Made by a program: the position numbers and the translations under genes. Below the pieces are notes generated by a model. It had not been told where the DNA came from. It saw only the letters and a list, made by a program, of their open reading frames with translations, and did not search any database. DNA of 64,000 nt, from positions 2,629,356-2,693,355 of the forward strand of contig NZ_CP091056.1 of NCBI RefSeq assembly GCF_021535045.1, in the 5' to 3' direction. Of the stretch, positions 18,379 to 29,190 are shown piece by piece (position 1 is the first letter of the stretch; every line of letters begins with the position of its first letter). This DNA comes from Ornithinimicrobium sp. INDO-MA30-4 (GTDB taxonomy: Bacteria; Actinomycetota; Actinomycetes; Actinomycetales; Dermatophilaceae).

Positions 18379-19434
18379 CTAGACGTTTGCTGGTTCGGGC
18401 AGGTCAGTCTCGTCGTCAAACTCGCCGAGGATCTGCTCGAGGATGTCTTCGAGTGAAGCCAAACCGACTGTCTGGCCGTTGCCGTCCTGAACTAATGCCA
18501 ACTGTGCGCGCTGCTGCCGCAATGCACTCACTGCGTCAATGAGATGCATCGACGCGGGCAGTGCGACCGTCTCTTGGATGAAGTCTGTCAACGGGCGGTC
18601 TTGCTGGCCGCCAGCGGTTGCTCGCATCGCGTCGCGCACGTGAACCAAACCAGTGACCTGGCGATTCTGTGTGACGAAGAGTCGGCTGCGACCGCTGTCA
18701 CGTGACAGTGCCTCGACGTCGAGCGCGGTGCCATCCGAGGCGATAGTGACTGCCTCGCTCAGCGGGAACATCACAGCTGCGATGGTCTCGTTCTCCAAGC
18801 GCAATGCACCGGTGAGCATGGCGTGCTCCTGGTCGGGCAGGACGCCGTGCTCGTGTGAGGTCGACAGCAAGAGTTGCAGGTCAGCTGGGCCGCGACGGCC
18901 ACTCTCGCCTGAATCGACGGGCTCGACTTTGAAGAGCTTGAGCAAGGCGTTGGCGATTTCGTCCAGCACGAAGATCACCGGACGGAAAACCCAGGTGAAG
19001 GCCCTGAAGGGCATCGCCAGGATGAGAGCCGAAGACTCGGGGTGCGAAATCGCCCACGACTTCGGAGCCATCTCACCGACAACCATGTGCAAGAAGACCA
19101 CGATGGCCACGGCGATGATGACCGAAATGAGGTGCATCAACGACTCGGGCACGTGAATGGCGTGCAGCAAGGGCTCCAAGAGTGCGGCAATTGCCGGCTC
19201 CGAAAGAGCCCCCAAGCCCAGGGTGCACAGCGTGATTCCCAATTGGGCACCCGCCAGCATCAGGCTCAGTTCCTTGTTCGCGTTGACAGCTGCCTTGGCA
19301 GCGCGGCTACCTTCAGCAGCCTTCTCTTCGAGGCGGTGGCGCTTAGCGGCAACGACAGCGAACTCGGCCGCAACAAAGAAGCCGTTGAGGGCCAGTAGGA
19401 CAACAGAGATCAGCAGAGCTGTTCCGGTGCTCAT
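18379..19434 (-). CDS. CNNM/CorC-type membrane protein with CBS domains (second gene of pair)
   Basis: This intact 351-residue protein has an N-terminal DUF21/CNNM domain with about four membrane segments (residues 1-135; LNGFFVAAEFAVVAAKRHRL, MLAGAQLGITLCTLGLGALS, VVGEMAPKSWAISHPE), then a CBS pair (residues 205-340; RSRLFVTQNRQVTGLVHVRD, LALVQDGNGQTVGLASLEDI). It lacks the C-terminal CorC_HlyC domain of its partner. The family is linked to magnesium and cobalt efflux. The start overlaps the partner's stop (ATGA), so the two are translated together and may form a heteromer. Confidence 0.93.
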   Translation of the reverse strand: MSTGTALLISVVLLALNGFFVAAEFAVVAAKRHRLEEKAAEGSRAAKAAVNANKELSLMLAGAQLGITLCTLGLGALSEPAIAALLEPLLHAIHVPESLMHLISVIIAVAIVVFLHMVVGEMAPKSWAISHPESSALILAMPFRAFTWVFRPVIFVLDEIANALLKLFKVEPVDSGESGRRGPADLQLLLSTSHEHGVLPDQEHAMLTGALRLENETIAAVMFPLSEAVTIASDGTALDVEALSRDSGRSRLFVTQNRQVTGLVHVRDAMRATAGGQQDRPLTDFIQETVALPASMHLIDAVSALRQQRAQLALVQDGNGQTVGLASLEDILEQILGEFDDETDLPEPANV

Positions 19435-20853
19435 GAATCCACCTTCTTAGTGCCGTGATCCTTATCGGCCGCATCGTCGCTATCGTCGTTGGCGGCCTCG
19501 ACCACGTTGCCGTCCTCGTCGGTGATGACCGCTTCGTGGATCACCACCGTGTCGGGCACGTGCCTGGTCAAGGACTTCACTTCGATATGGACGCTGCTGG
19601 TTTGCGGCTCTCCATCGTCGTTGCGGGTTTCCACACAACGTCGAGCTCGTCGCCCACCTCAGCCATTCGTCCAGTGTGTCCATGACGAGGCCAGACAACG
19701 TGTCATAGTCCTCGTCCTCGGGCAGCTCAATGTTGGTGATGTCTTCGACTTCGTCCATCCGCAGGCGAGCCGGTAGTTCCCAGGAGCCGTCGGCGCGTGC
19801 CTCTGGCTGATCTTCGTGCAGATCGTCTTCGTCCCAGATCTCACCGACAACTTCCTCGGCAACATCTTCGAACGTGATGACGCCGGCGAAGCCGCCATAC
19901 TCGTCGACAACAACCGCGATCTGGCGGTGGGACTCGCGAAGGCGTTCCAGCACACGTGGGAGCGGCAGCGACTCGGGCAGGATCACTGCTTCGTCGACAA
20001 TGTCACGAACGGGAGTGTGGGCGCGCTCTTCGGGGCTGATCTGCAGCAGTTCATGCAGACCAACCACGCCAACGATGTCGTCGACATCACGGCCAACCAC
20101 GGGGAAGCGGGAGTGCCCCGTCTCCAACAGCTCCAGCACTCGGGCTGCTGGCTCATCTGCCTGGACGATTTCAACGTCGATCCGAGGCGTCATCACCTCT
20201 TCAGCCGCGTGGCCACGGAAAGCCAAACCGCGCCCCAGCAAGCGGCTGAGGTCATCGTCGAGCAGGCCGCCCAGGGCAGATTCTTCGATGATGCGGTGAA
20301 GGTCTTCTGGGGTTGCGCCCTGCGGCAGCTCCTCGACTGGCTCGATGCCCACTGACCGCAGCAGCTTGTTAGAAGCTTTGTCGAAGATAGTGATGATCGG
20401 GCCAGCGAGCTTGAGGTAGATCAACGTGGAACGCGACAGCGCTCGAGCCAACGGAACGGTCTTAGCGATCGCCAAGTTCTTTGGCCCCAATTCGCCTAGA
20501 ACCATCTGCACGAAGGTGGAGAAGACCAACACGAAGATCACGGAGATCGAGAGCAGCGCAGCGGAGGATAGTCCGGTGAAGCCAAACGCATTAGCCAGGC
20601 CTTGGCCAAGCAGTGGTTCACCAGCGAATCCCACGAGGAGCGCAGTCAGTGTGATGCCGAACTGCGCTCCCGACAGAGTGAAGGAGAGCCGAGAGGTGAT
20701 CTTGAGCGCACGCTCTGCGGCGGCGTCACCCTCGTCGGCGAGTTGTTTTAGTTTGCCGCGGTCAACGGAAACGTAAGCAAATTCTTGGGCGACGAAGTAA
20801 CCCGTCAGGGCGGTGAGCCCAAGAATGATGAAGAGACCGCTGGCGATTAACAT
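19431..20853 (-). CDS. CNNM/CorC-type membrane protein with CBS and CorC_HlyC domains (frameshifted)
   Basis: The DUF21 membrane domain has TGYFVAQEFAYVSVDRGKLK, LSGAQFGITLTALLVGFAGE and VLGELGPKNLAIAKTVPLA. CBS motifs are EEVMTPRIDVEIV, GHSRFPVVGRDVDDIVGVV and VVDEYGGFAGVITFEDVAEE, followed by EIWDEDD and a C-terminal CorC_HlyC domain. The frame breaks near 19660 and 19635, inside that last domain; the acidic tail DGEPQTSSVHIEVKSLTR ends at 19431. Likely a Mg2+/Co2+ transporter or its regulator. A hairpin and a 12-bp palindrome lie in the leader (20872-20920). Confidence 0.9.
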
Positions 20854-20871
20854 TGGTGCGCCTTGGTGAGG

Positions 20872-20920
20872 AGCCGGGCTGAGCCCGGCTTGGTACTACC
20901 AGAGACGGCTTCTATAGAAG
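20872..20920. promoter_or_regulatory. Leader hairpin and palindrome between the CNNM gene and crcB
   Basis: Two elements lie in this divergent gap. AGCCGGG and CCCGGCT (20872-20890) form a tight hairpin about 20 bases upstream of the CNNM start on the minus strand. CTTCTATAGAAG (20909-20920) is a perfect 12-base palindrome that contains TATAGA, a possible -10 element on either strand. It could be an operator for one or both genes. No regulator is adjacent. Confidence 0.4.
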
Positions 20921-20968
20921 TCGACATAACACTCAGTTTATCGGATGCACTGACATAGGGTCGAAGCC

Positions 20969-21379
20969 ATGCACGTAGATAGGGCACAACTCACACTTGT
21001 TGCCGCTGGTGGGGCGATTGGGGCCGTGCTGCGCTGGTCGGTCGAGCTACTGTATCCCTCCGGTGCGGGTACATTTCCACTCGCGACGCTGCTGACGAAT
21101 GTCGTGGGTTGCTTTGTCTTGGGGATTGTTGCGGAGTTGGCAACGCGAGACAAGGTCACAGCGAACGGCAAGCTTTTCGTGGGCACCGGCCTCTTAGGTG
21201 GGTTCACCACCTTCTCGACGTATGCCGTGCAGGTGGCGGTGCTTGGCGGCGCAGGGGTTGCTGGCACTAGCGACCTAGCCATTGGCCTTAGTTACTTGCT
21301 CGTGACGCCGGTGCTGTGTGTTCTTGTGGCTGGGTCCGGGATGTCTATCGCTCGTCGGCTAACGCCAAGGATGGCTTGA
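20969..21379 (+). CDS. crcB: Fluoride channel subunit CrcB/Fluc 1
   Basis: This 136-residue protein has four membrane segments. Family marks are GGAIGAVLRW at the N-terminus, TLLTNVVGCFVLGI (with the polar Asn), and GLLGGFTTFSTYA, which contains the Phe-box and the sodium-site turn. Fluc channels are dual-topology dimers that export fluoride. A second copy starts two bases after its stop, so the pair probably forms a heterodimer with the subunits in opposite orientation. I looked for a fluoride riboswitch upstream and did not find one. Confidence 0.95.
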   Translation: MHVDRAQLTLVAAGGAIGAVLRWSVELLYPSGAGTFPLATLLTNVVGCFVLGIVAELATRDKVTANGKLFVGTGLLGGFTTFSTYAVQVAVLGGAGVAGTSDLAIGLSYLLVTPVLCVLVAGSGMSIARRLTPRMA

Positions 21380-21380
21380 G

Positions 21381-21737
21381 ATGGGGTTCTCTACGCTCGG
21401 GCTGATGTTCGTCGCGCTCGGTGGCGCGCTGGGGGCCGTGCTTCGACACCTGAGCGCAATTGCAGGATGGGGGCCGTTTCGCGGAATCATGCTGGTCAAT
21501 GTGTTGGGTTCGGTCGCGCTGGGGGTTGTCGTCGCGCTGTCTGACCGGATTGCGCCGGGGCTAACGTTGGTCCTGGGTGCAGGGCTGTGCGGGGCGCTGA
21601 CGACCTACAGCACGTTGGCTGTTCAGACCTATGAGGTGTGGCAGCGGGATCGGGTCGCCGCACTGCGCTACCTAGGTCTGACGACGATCTTGGGGCTAAT
21701 GGGGGCGATGTTGCCGTTGTTGCTGTTGAGCAGCTAG
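21381..21737 (+). CDS. crcB: Fluoride channel subunit CrcB/Fluc 2
   Basis: This 118-residue partner of the preceding gene has GGALGAVLRHL, IMLVNVLGSVALGVV and AGLCGALTTYSTLAVQTYE. The conserved Asn and Thr-rich turn are kept. Tandem crcB genes are common in Gram-positive bacteria. The spacing of one base between the genes indicates one transcript. Confidence 0.95.
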   Translation: MGFSTLGLMFVALGGALGAVLRHLSAIAGWGPFRGIMLVNVLGSVALGVVVALSDRIAPGLTLVLGAGLCGALTTYSTLAVQTYEVWQRDRVAALRYLGLTTILGLMGAMLPLLLLSS

Positions 21738-21874
21738 GGATTGATGTCTGCCGCAGATCTGTGACGACCCTCGGCCAGTCCTCGGCAGGTATGTCAGTGC
21801 TCTCTCTTAACGTGTAACCACACCACATCAAGGGCGTCGCAGAAGCGACTCCATGAGCGAAGGAGGGCAAGATC

Positions 21875-23091
21875 ATGCGATTTCTCCACACGGCGGACTG
21901 GCAAATCGGGATGACCCGCGCCTTCCTCAGCGCAGAGGCCCAAGCGCGTTTTGCCGACGCTAGGTTGGAGTCGATCCGCAGTCTGGGCAACGTGGCTGTT
22001 GCTCAAGGCTGCGAGTTCATCGTTGTTGCTGGCGATGTCTTTGAAAACAACCAATTGAACACGCAAACCGTGCAGCGGGCGCTTGAAGTCATGCGCGATG
22101 TTGCTGTGCCGATTTATCTCTTGCCTGGCAATCACGACTCTTTGGAGCGCGGGACGCTGTATGAGCAGGACGACTTTGTCGCTCACCTGCCCGACCACGT
22201 GCACATCTTGGCGGAGCCAGGTCCGATCAGCATCCGTGAGGGTGTCGAGTTAGTGGCTGCTCCGTGGCATGGCAAACACCCAGACCGTGACCTGGTGTCT
22301 GAAGCGCTCGGCAAAATGGGTCCTGCTGACGGCACAACTCGGATCGTCGTGGGCCACGGCTCCATTGATGCTCTCGACCGAGGGGCGGGCGAACGGTTCA
22401 ACATTGCTGCCGAGCCATTGGAGTCGGCCTTGGCCGCTGGGCAGATCCACTTCGTGGCGCTCGGCGACCGGCACTCGACGACGAGCATCGGCACCTCTGG
22501 CGCGATTTGGTACTCGGGGGCAAGTGAAGTCACGGCTTTGCGTGAAGAGGCGCCTGGAAATGTGTTGGTGGTGGATCTCAAGCCTGGCGAGGCTCCTGCG
22601 GTGACGCAACATCATGTGGGCACCTGGACCTTTGCCGAGCGTGCGTTTGACGTGTCGACGGCGGCCGATGTCGCAGCTGTTGAGCGTGGACTGTCAGCGA
22701 TGCCGTCGAAAGACCGGACCGTCCTCAAACTGACGCTTCAGGGCACGTTGGCCCTGAGCGATCACCACGAATTGCTGGTGAGCATGGAGCGCTATGAGCA
22801 GATGTTCGCGGCCATCCCCGACTGGCAGAGCCGTTCGTCGCTGGCCGTGCTGAGTAGCGACGAAGACCTGGCAGCCCTGGGCCTTAGTGGCTTCGTGGCG
22901 CGTGCTGCCAGCGAGATCTTGAGTCAGACCGACCAGGACCCGGGGGGCAAGACACCCCTGAGCCGGGATTCGAGGTTGACGACTCTGAGTTGCTCGAATG
23001 GACGTACCGAAGTGACGCTGACGATGACTCGACGAGCGCTCGCGATGCTCTTGCCCTGCTCTACCGGCTTAAGAAAGAGGGATCGCGATGA
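21875..23091 (+). CDS. sbcD: SbcD-like DNA repair exonuclease (frameshifted near the C-terminus)
   Basis: This is a calcineurin-like metallophosphoesterase of the Mre11/SbcD group. Metal motifs run in order: HTADWQIGM (the usual second His is Gln), FIVVAGDVFENN, LLPGNHDSLE, RIVVGHGSID and HFVALGDRHST. The first residues follow a good ribosome site, AGGAGG. A break near 22945, in a G-rich run, precedes a tail that ends ALLYRLKKEGSR. The stop overlaps the SbcC start (ATGA). It should process DNA ends with its partner ATPase. Confidence 0.9.
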
Positions 23092-25718
23092 AGATTCACT
23101 CCGTTATCTTGGCCAACGTCAAGGGGGTCGCATCTCGCACGGTTGAGTTTCCTGACTCTGGTGTGGTGATCGTGGATGGGCCAAACGAAGTTGGCAAGAG
23201 CACCGTCATCGAAGCGCTTGATCTCTTGCTGGACCCCAAAAGAAGTCGACAAGCAGGTCCAAGGACATTCAGGCCATGCAGCCGGTTGGTCAGGACCTCG
23301 GGCCCTACGTCGAAGCTGAAGTGACCATTGGCGGCCGCCGCCTGCGGATTGCCAAACAGTGGCTGCGCTCAACGAAGATCGTCGTTGAGGTGCTTAGCCC
23401 GACGAAACAGTCCTTTACGGGAGACAACGCGCAGCGAGAGCTGGAGCGGCTGATCGATCGCGACCTAGACCGCACGCTGTTTGAATCTTTGCGGTTCGCC
23501 CAAGGCGGGGGAGCGGCCACCAACGCGCTTTCCGAGAGCTCAGTGCTTCAAAGCGCCCTGGATCAAGCCGCTGGTGCAGATATGCACGTGGCCGGTGGCG
23601 ACGACCTGCTCAGCGATGTGGAGCGCGAATATTTGCGTTACTTCACGCCCGCGGCAGGGCGGCCTAGTGGCGAGCTCAAGCAAGCATTGACCTCTGCCAA
23701 TGATTCGCACGACAAAGCTGTGTTCGCTCATGGCTCCTGGCAGGAATCACTCACTTTGATGGGTCAGCGAGACGCTGCCGTGCAACAGTGGCACGCCGCG
23801 AAAGACGGGCTGCCTGAGCTGCAAGAGGCGCTATCGGCAGCACGGGTGTCCACAAAGGCTGCCCGTGAGGCAGAGCAACTCAGGCGCCAGGCCCGGGAGC
23901 GCATCGACTTGGCCGAGGCTGAGCTGCGTCGATGCAAATCCGCGGTCGTCCAGCGCGAAAAACTGCGAGCTGAGGTCCAAGCGCGACAGGATGCGGTCGT
24001 TGTGGTGGACTCCGATGCCGAAGCCCTCACGAGACAGAGGCGCGAGCTTGGCGACGCCGTTGATGAGGCGAAGCACATGCTTGGCCGAGCCACCACCGAG
24101 GCTGAGACTGCCACGCAGACCCTGGCCGATCTGCACGATGAGTACGCGCAAGCCCAAGACCTAGAGCGGCTAGCGCAGTTGCGAGAGGCTTGCGCTCGGA
24201 TCGGTGATCTGACGAAGGCACACGATGCAGCTCAGCGCGCAGCTGATAGCGCTGCCGTGACGCCAGCAATGGCTGATGAGATTGCCGGTGCCAGCGCGAA
24301 GGTTGTTGCGGCGCAGGCAGCCGTTGAAGCCATCGCAACTTGGTGTCCGTGGAGCGAATCGGCGAGGGTGCTGAGATCACGATTGATGGTCAGGCCACGG
24401 CAATGGCGCCCGGCGGGTTCCCGGAGGACGTCCTGGTCACTGCCGAGACAGAGATCTCCGTGGCCGGAGTGGCCAGGGTCCGAGTGCGCCCTGGTGGCGA
24501 CGCGGCAACCCTGCGCGCAGACCTTGAGGCTAAGTCTGCCAAGTTGAGCCACCTGCTGAGTGTGGCGGGCGCGAGCAGCGTGGACGATGCGCAGCGTGCG
24601 GGGTCTGAGTATCGGGAGAGCCACGGGACGCTGCGGGTCGCGGATGCCGAGCTAAAGACGGCACTGTCGGGGAAAAGTGCGCAGGCTTGGACAGACCAGT
24701 TGGCTGAACTGGACGATCGACTTGGCTCCCCGGATGAAGTGAAGCCCCGCGAGACAGACGGGTTGCGCAAAGTCATTGCGGAAGCGAAGGAGACACTTGC
24801 TGACCGGAAGCGAAGCCATTCCGATGCCAGCAAAATGCACGAGTTGGTGGGGGGCAGGCTGGCTGCTGTCGTCAGCAAACTCGAGCGCTCTGGAGAACGC
24901 CGCCAAACGGCGAAACGCGAGCTGGACAGGGTCACTGCGGCTCTGCGCGAGGTCTGCACCGAATCACCTGATGAGGCACTCAATGAGGCTGTCGCAGTGG
25001 CGGAGGCCAACGTCGAGAGGCGCGTGCGGCCCTTGCGGAGATAGCCACTGATCAGGCCGAACAGGATTTGGTAGCCGCCGAGCGAGCGCTGGCACAGGCA
25101 GAGCAGGCGCTTGCTGCCCAGCAGAAGTCGGTTAGCGCCGCCCAGACTCTCGCAGATCAACTGAACGGCCGCGTTGAGCAGGCTGCCAGCGAGGGCCGCC
25201 GCGAAAACTACGACCTTGCCGTGCAGGCCTTCCGGCAAGCCAAGGGGCACCTCGTGGCGGTCGATCGTCGTGCCCGGGCAGCAAAGCAGCTTCACCTCAC
25301 ACTGACCGGCTGCCGGGATGAAGCCCATGATCAGTATGTTGAGCCGTACGCGGCGGCGCTCCGAGCCCTTGGCCGACGGATGCACGGCGAGAGCTTCGAT
25401 GTGGCCGTCGACAAGGACCTGGTGATCACCCACCGTGAACTCGACGGGGTCTCGGTGCCGTTCGAGAGTTTGTCTGGCGGTGCTCAAGAGCAGTTAGGTC
25501 TGCTCAGCCGCCTTGCGGTCGCCTCACTCGTTGATGCCGATGAGGGCGCGCCGGTGATTGTTGATGACGCTCTGGGCTACTCGGACCCCGACCGCCTGGC
25601 GCAGATGGGGCGCGTGCTGTCCGACCCAAGCAGTGCCGGCCAGGTTATTGTGCTGACGTGTAGCCCTGAGCGCTACGTTTCAATCGAAAACGCCCATCGA
25701 GTCCATCTAGCCTCCTGA
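23088..25718 (+). CDS. sbcC: SbcC/Rad50-like coiled-coil ATPase (frameshifted)
   Basis: This is an SMC-type partner of SbcD, about 876 residues. The N-terminal half-ATPase has the Walker A GPNEVGKSTVIEALDLLLD. The long middle is coiled coil, full of Ala, Glu, Arg and Leu. The C-terminal half holds the signature SLSGGAQEQLGLLSRLAVA, Walker B APVIVDDALGY and the His-type switch near VLTCSPERY. Breaks occur near 23240, 24335 and 25030. The zinc-hook Cys motif of Rad50 is not obvious, as in other short actinobacterial members. Confidence 0.9.
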
Positions 25719-25760
25719 CGATGAGTTAGTCAGGACTAGCAGCCACCCAGAGGACCGCAC

Positions 25761-26962
25761 ATGACTGAGCAACCTTTAGGCAGCAACTACGTTCTGACCG
25801 ACAAGTTGGGCAGCGGTGCGTTAGGCACCGTCTATCGCGGACGCGACCTTGAGGGCTATGAGTCCGCCATCAAAGTCCTGCGCTCAGATCTGGCCGAGGA
25901 CCCTGGTGTGGTCGAGCAATTTGGCCGGGCTCACGCGGAACTCGTGGCTGCCGACGGGCCGTTCATCACTCGTACTCACGACGTGGTGACGCAGGACAGC
26001 AATCTCGCAATCGTGATGGACCTCGTTGAGGGCGGCGATTTGCGTGCGTGGCTCAACCACGCCGGAACGCTACCTCCCAGCGAGGTGGCCAGGGTGGGTT
26101 CCCAAATCGCCCAAGGGCTCGAAGGCATCCACCGGACTGGGTTGGCACATGGGGACGTGAAGCCAGAGAACATCTTGCTCGACATGTCTTCGGGCGCACC
26201 GGTCCCCTTCGTTTCAGACTTCGCCATTGCTCATCTTGCTGCGTCGCCCCGGTCCAAGACGATGTCGGGGACGGCTAACTACATGGCTCCTGAGATCGGG
26301 CAAGGCCGGGCGCCAACGCCAGCCGCGGATGCCTATGCGCTGGGCATCGTCCTTTACGAAATGTGCTGCGGAGTGACCCCCTTCGAAGGCGGCGGGCCAA
26401 TGGCCGTGATGCAGCGCCATTCGGCGTCGCTGGCAGCCCGGCCTGAGGGCATCCCCGACCCGCTATGGCGTGCGATAGGTTCTCTCTGGGGCAAACGACC
26501 CAGCCAGCGAAACACCGTTGGCTCAGTTGCTCAGGTGCTCGCTGGAATGGTCGGAGAGCTCCAAGGATACCGCCCGCCCCTATGTTGCAGACTCCGCTGC
26601 CGCCCATTCCGATTCGTCAGTCCACCGGCCCAGCGCGCACCCAGGCTGTGCACACCAGGACTGTGCGCACGGCACCACCACCGGTGGCCAAGTCAAACGA
26701 CTCCTGGGTGGGATGGGTGGTGGGACTGGCGGTGATTGCCCTCCTCGTGGTGGGTGGCTGGTTCGCGATTCCTGCGCTTCTTGACGCGATCGATGCAGGC
26801 GACAGCGAGCCATCCGAGACTGAAACCAGCGAGCCGGCCGAAACAACTGATCCGGCTGAGCCCACCGAGCCCGATGAGCCGGTGCAACCAGTCGAACCAG
26901 CCGATCCGATAGAGACCGTCGATCCAGAGCCGCCTGCCGACCAGGAACAATCCACTCAGTAG
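25761..26962 (+). CDS. Membrane-anchored Ser/Thr protein kinase with an altered DFG motif (frameshifted)
   Basis: The kinase domain spans residues 8-265. The Gly loop is LGSGALGTVYRG, the ATP-binding Lys is in SAIKVLRSDL, the catalytic loop is HGDVKPENILL (HGD in place of HRD), and the APE motif is NYMAPEIG. The metal-binding DFG reads DFA. After a Pro-rich linker comes one membrane helix (WVGWVVGLAVIALLVVGGWF) and a short acidic outer tail rich in EPAEPTEP. A break near 26572 separates kinase and tail. The outer tail has no PASTA domain. Its target is unknown. Confidence 0.88.
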
Positions 26963-27045
26963 CCAGGGCGCAGCCTGTGCCGTTCGCACCGTGACACACC
27001 AAAAATGGGGTGTGATCCGGCTCATCTTCCTGGCAGGATGCGGAC

Positions 27046-28741
27046 ATGACTGGCACCGGGGAACTGCGAATCGTCCGAGACAGACTGATCGACCAGCGAA
27101 CGTAGTATGGCGACGCGGTCGCTGAGTTCGCCTGGCCGGATGTCGGTGACCATTTCAACTTCGCACTGGACTGGTTTGACGAGTTCGCGCGCGGAAATGA
27201 TGCGCCCGGCTTGGTGATCCTCGAGGAAGATGGGAGCCGGGCTTCCTACAGCTTTGCGGAGTTGGTTGATCGCTCCGACCAAATCGCGGCCGCTCTGGCG
27301 GGACACGGGATCGGTCGAGGCGACTCGGTCATCGTCATGCTTGGCAACCAAGTTGAGTTGTGGAAACGATGCTGGCGCTGACCAAACTGGGCTCTGTCAT
27401 CATGCCCACCACGACAGCGGTCACCTCTGCGGATCTCCTTGATCGCTTGGCTCGCGGCAACGCCCGCGCAGTTGTCTGCAACCCCGAAGACGCAGCCAAT
27501 TTGAAGATGTGCCGGGTGACTATCTACGCGTTGCTGTCGGTGAGGTTGAAGGATGGATCGACCACCGGGCCGCTTATCAGCTCAAGCCGCAGCCGGTCAC
27601 CCACCCCGGCAATAGCACGGATGACCGGCTCTTGCTCTACTTCACCAGTGGCACCACAAGCCGGCCAAAGTTGGTGGAGCATACCCACCGTTCATACCCA
27701 GTGGGCCACCTCACCACCCTGTATTGGCTGGGGCTGCGACCCGGCGACATACACCTCAACATTTCGAGCCCTGGGTGGGCTAAGCACGCTTGGTCAAACT
27801 TCTTCGCCCCGTGGCTTGCAGAGGCAACAGTCCTCGTCCTGAACTACCGCCGCTTTGACCCCGCAACGTTGCTGAACGCCTTTCGCGATGAAAGGGCGAC
27901 GACGTTCTGCGCCCCACCGACGGTGTGGCGGATGCTCATCAACGCTGACCTCAGCGGGGGCCCTGTCTCCCAGCGCGAGGCCATTGGTGCAGGTGAACCG
28001 CTTAATGCAGAGGTCATCAACCAGGTTCAAGAGCACTGGGGCCTGACGATCCGCGACGGCTTCGGGCAAACCGAGGCGACTGCGATGATTGCCAACACTG
28101 CGAACCAACCGGTGAAAGCGGGCTCGATGGGCCGCCCGCTGCCCGGTGTGCACGTCGTTCTCATTGATCCAGCTACAGATGAGGTCATCGATAGCTCCGG
28201 CGAGGGCGAAATCTGCCTCGACTTGGCGGCTCACCCGGTCGCGCTGATGACCGGCTACCAAGGGGACCCGGTGCGCAATGCTGAGGCGATGCGTGGCCGG
28301 CGTTACCACTCGGGTGACATAGCGAGCCGAGACGAGCAGGGCTACATCACCTACGTTGGACGCACGGATGATGAGTTCAAGGCTTCCGACTACAAGGTCT
28401 CGCCGTTTGAGTTGGAATCAGTCCTGATCGAGCATCCGGCCGTTGCCGAGGCAGCCGTCGTCCCAGCGCCGGATCAGTTGCGACTGGCCATCCCTAAGGC
28501 ATACGTCGTCTTGTCGCCTGGGCACGAGCCCACGCCTGAGACCGCGAGCTCAATCCTTGCGTATGTGCGTGAGCACCTCCCGCCCTACCTGCGGATTCGC
28601 CGATTGGAGTTCGGTGAGTTGCCGAAGACTATCTCAGGCAAGATCCGACGCGTTGAACTCCGTAACAGGGAGGTCGAGGTGGCGAATGATCGGCCAACAG
28701 GTGAGTACCGGGATGACGATTTCCCGGGGGTGAAGGGCTAA
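27046..28741 (+). CDS. Acyl-CoA synthetase of the medium-chain/benzoate type (frameshifted)
   Basis: This is an adenylate-forming ligase that joins a carboxylic acid to CoA. The P-loop is YFTSGTTSRPKLVEHTH, then IRDGFGQTEATAMIA, the hinge region RYHSGDIASRDEQGYI, GRTDDEFKASDYKVSPFE and the catalytic Lys in LPKTISGKIRRVEL. The N-terminus has FNFALDWFDEFARGND, typical of this branch. Breaks occur near 27103 (a TAG in frame), 27365 and 27510. It ends at a short degraded frame. The substrate (medium-chain fatty acid or aryl acid) is not decided by sequence. Confidence 0.9.
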
Positions 28742-28881
28742 GTGTCGAGCTCGATGGAGTGTTGCCGCAAGTTCTACGCAGAGCCATTGCGGCAGGGCAG
28801 GCACCCACTCTGCAGAGGTGGCTCACCGAAGACACCCACCTCTTGCGTGACTTGGCCTGGTTTGGTTCCCGCGGCACCTAA
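28738..28881 (+). pseudogene. Possible remnant of an alkaline-phosphatase-fold/phage-holin-type gene
   Basis: An open frame of about 47 codons overlaps the end of the synthetase gene. It reads VELDGVLPQVLRRAIAAGQ, then APTLQRWLTEDTHLLRDL, then a stop. This resembles the first part of phosphodiesterase or alkaline-phosphatase-like domains found in some phage-holin membrane proteins. Metal-binding residues and the rest of the domain are absent. It may be a decayed fragment or a chance likeness. Confidence 0.3.
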
Positions 28882-28906
28882 AGACAGCAGCAAATGACAA
28901 GTTCGC

Positions 28907-28936
28907 TTGACATCTTTGGTTCGTCGCGTCTACCTT
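28907..28936 (+). promoter_or_regulatory. Candidate sigma-70-type promoter for the HTH/membrane pair
   Basis: TTGACA at 28907-28912 and TACCTT at 28931-28936 are separated by 18 bases. They lie about 60 bases upstream of the HTH gene start. Confidence 0.5.
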
Positions 28937-28995
28937 GATGTGGCAAGGGTGCTTTACACCAAGAAGCCCCGCAAGATCGCAGAGTGGGAGTGAGC

Positions 28996-29190
28996 GTGCG
29001 CAACGATGTCCGAGAGCTTAGGTTGGCTGCGGGTCTTTCGCAGCGAGCCTTGGGCGAGGCGCTTTCAGTGTCTCGGCAGACGGTCAACTCAATCGAAACC
29101 GGCCGATATGACCCCTCCCTCTCGTTAGCAATCGCGATCGCGCGACACTTCCGCTCAGGAGTTGAGGAGATTTTCCATGTCGACGACTAA
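28996..29190 (+). CDS. Small Xre-family HTH regulator (YozG/Cro type)
   Basis: This 64-residue protein is nearly all helix-turn-helix: RELRLAAGLSQRALGEALSV then SRQTVNSIETGRYDPSLSLA and a tail ending EEIFHVDD. Such mini-regulators usually sit next to a membrane protein gene and control it. Here the next gene overlaps by 14 bases. The GTG at 28996 follows GGGAG by a good spacing; an in-frame GTG at 28984 is the alternative. Confidence 0.9.
   Translation: MRNDVRELRLAAGLSQRALGEALSVSRQTVNSIETGRYDPSLSLAIAIARHFRSGVEEIFHVDD

Noticed and set aside
20854..20968. A fluoride riboswitch upstream of crcB
   Set aside because: The conserved pseudoknot sequence of that class is not found; only a GC hairpin and a palindrome are seen.
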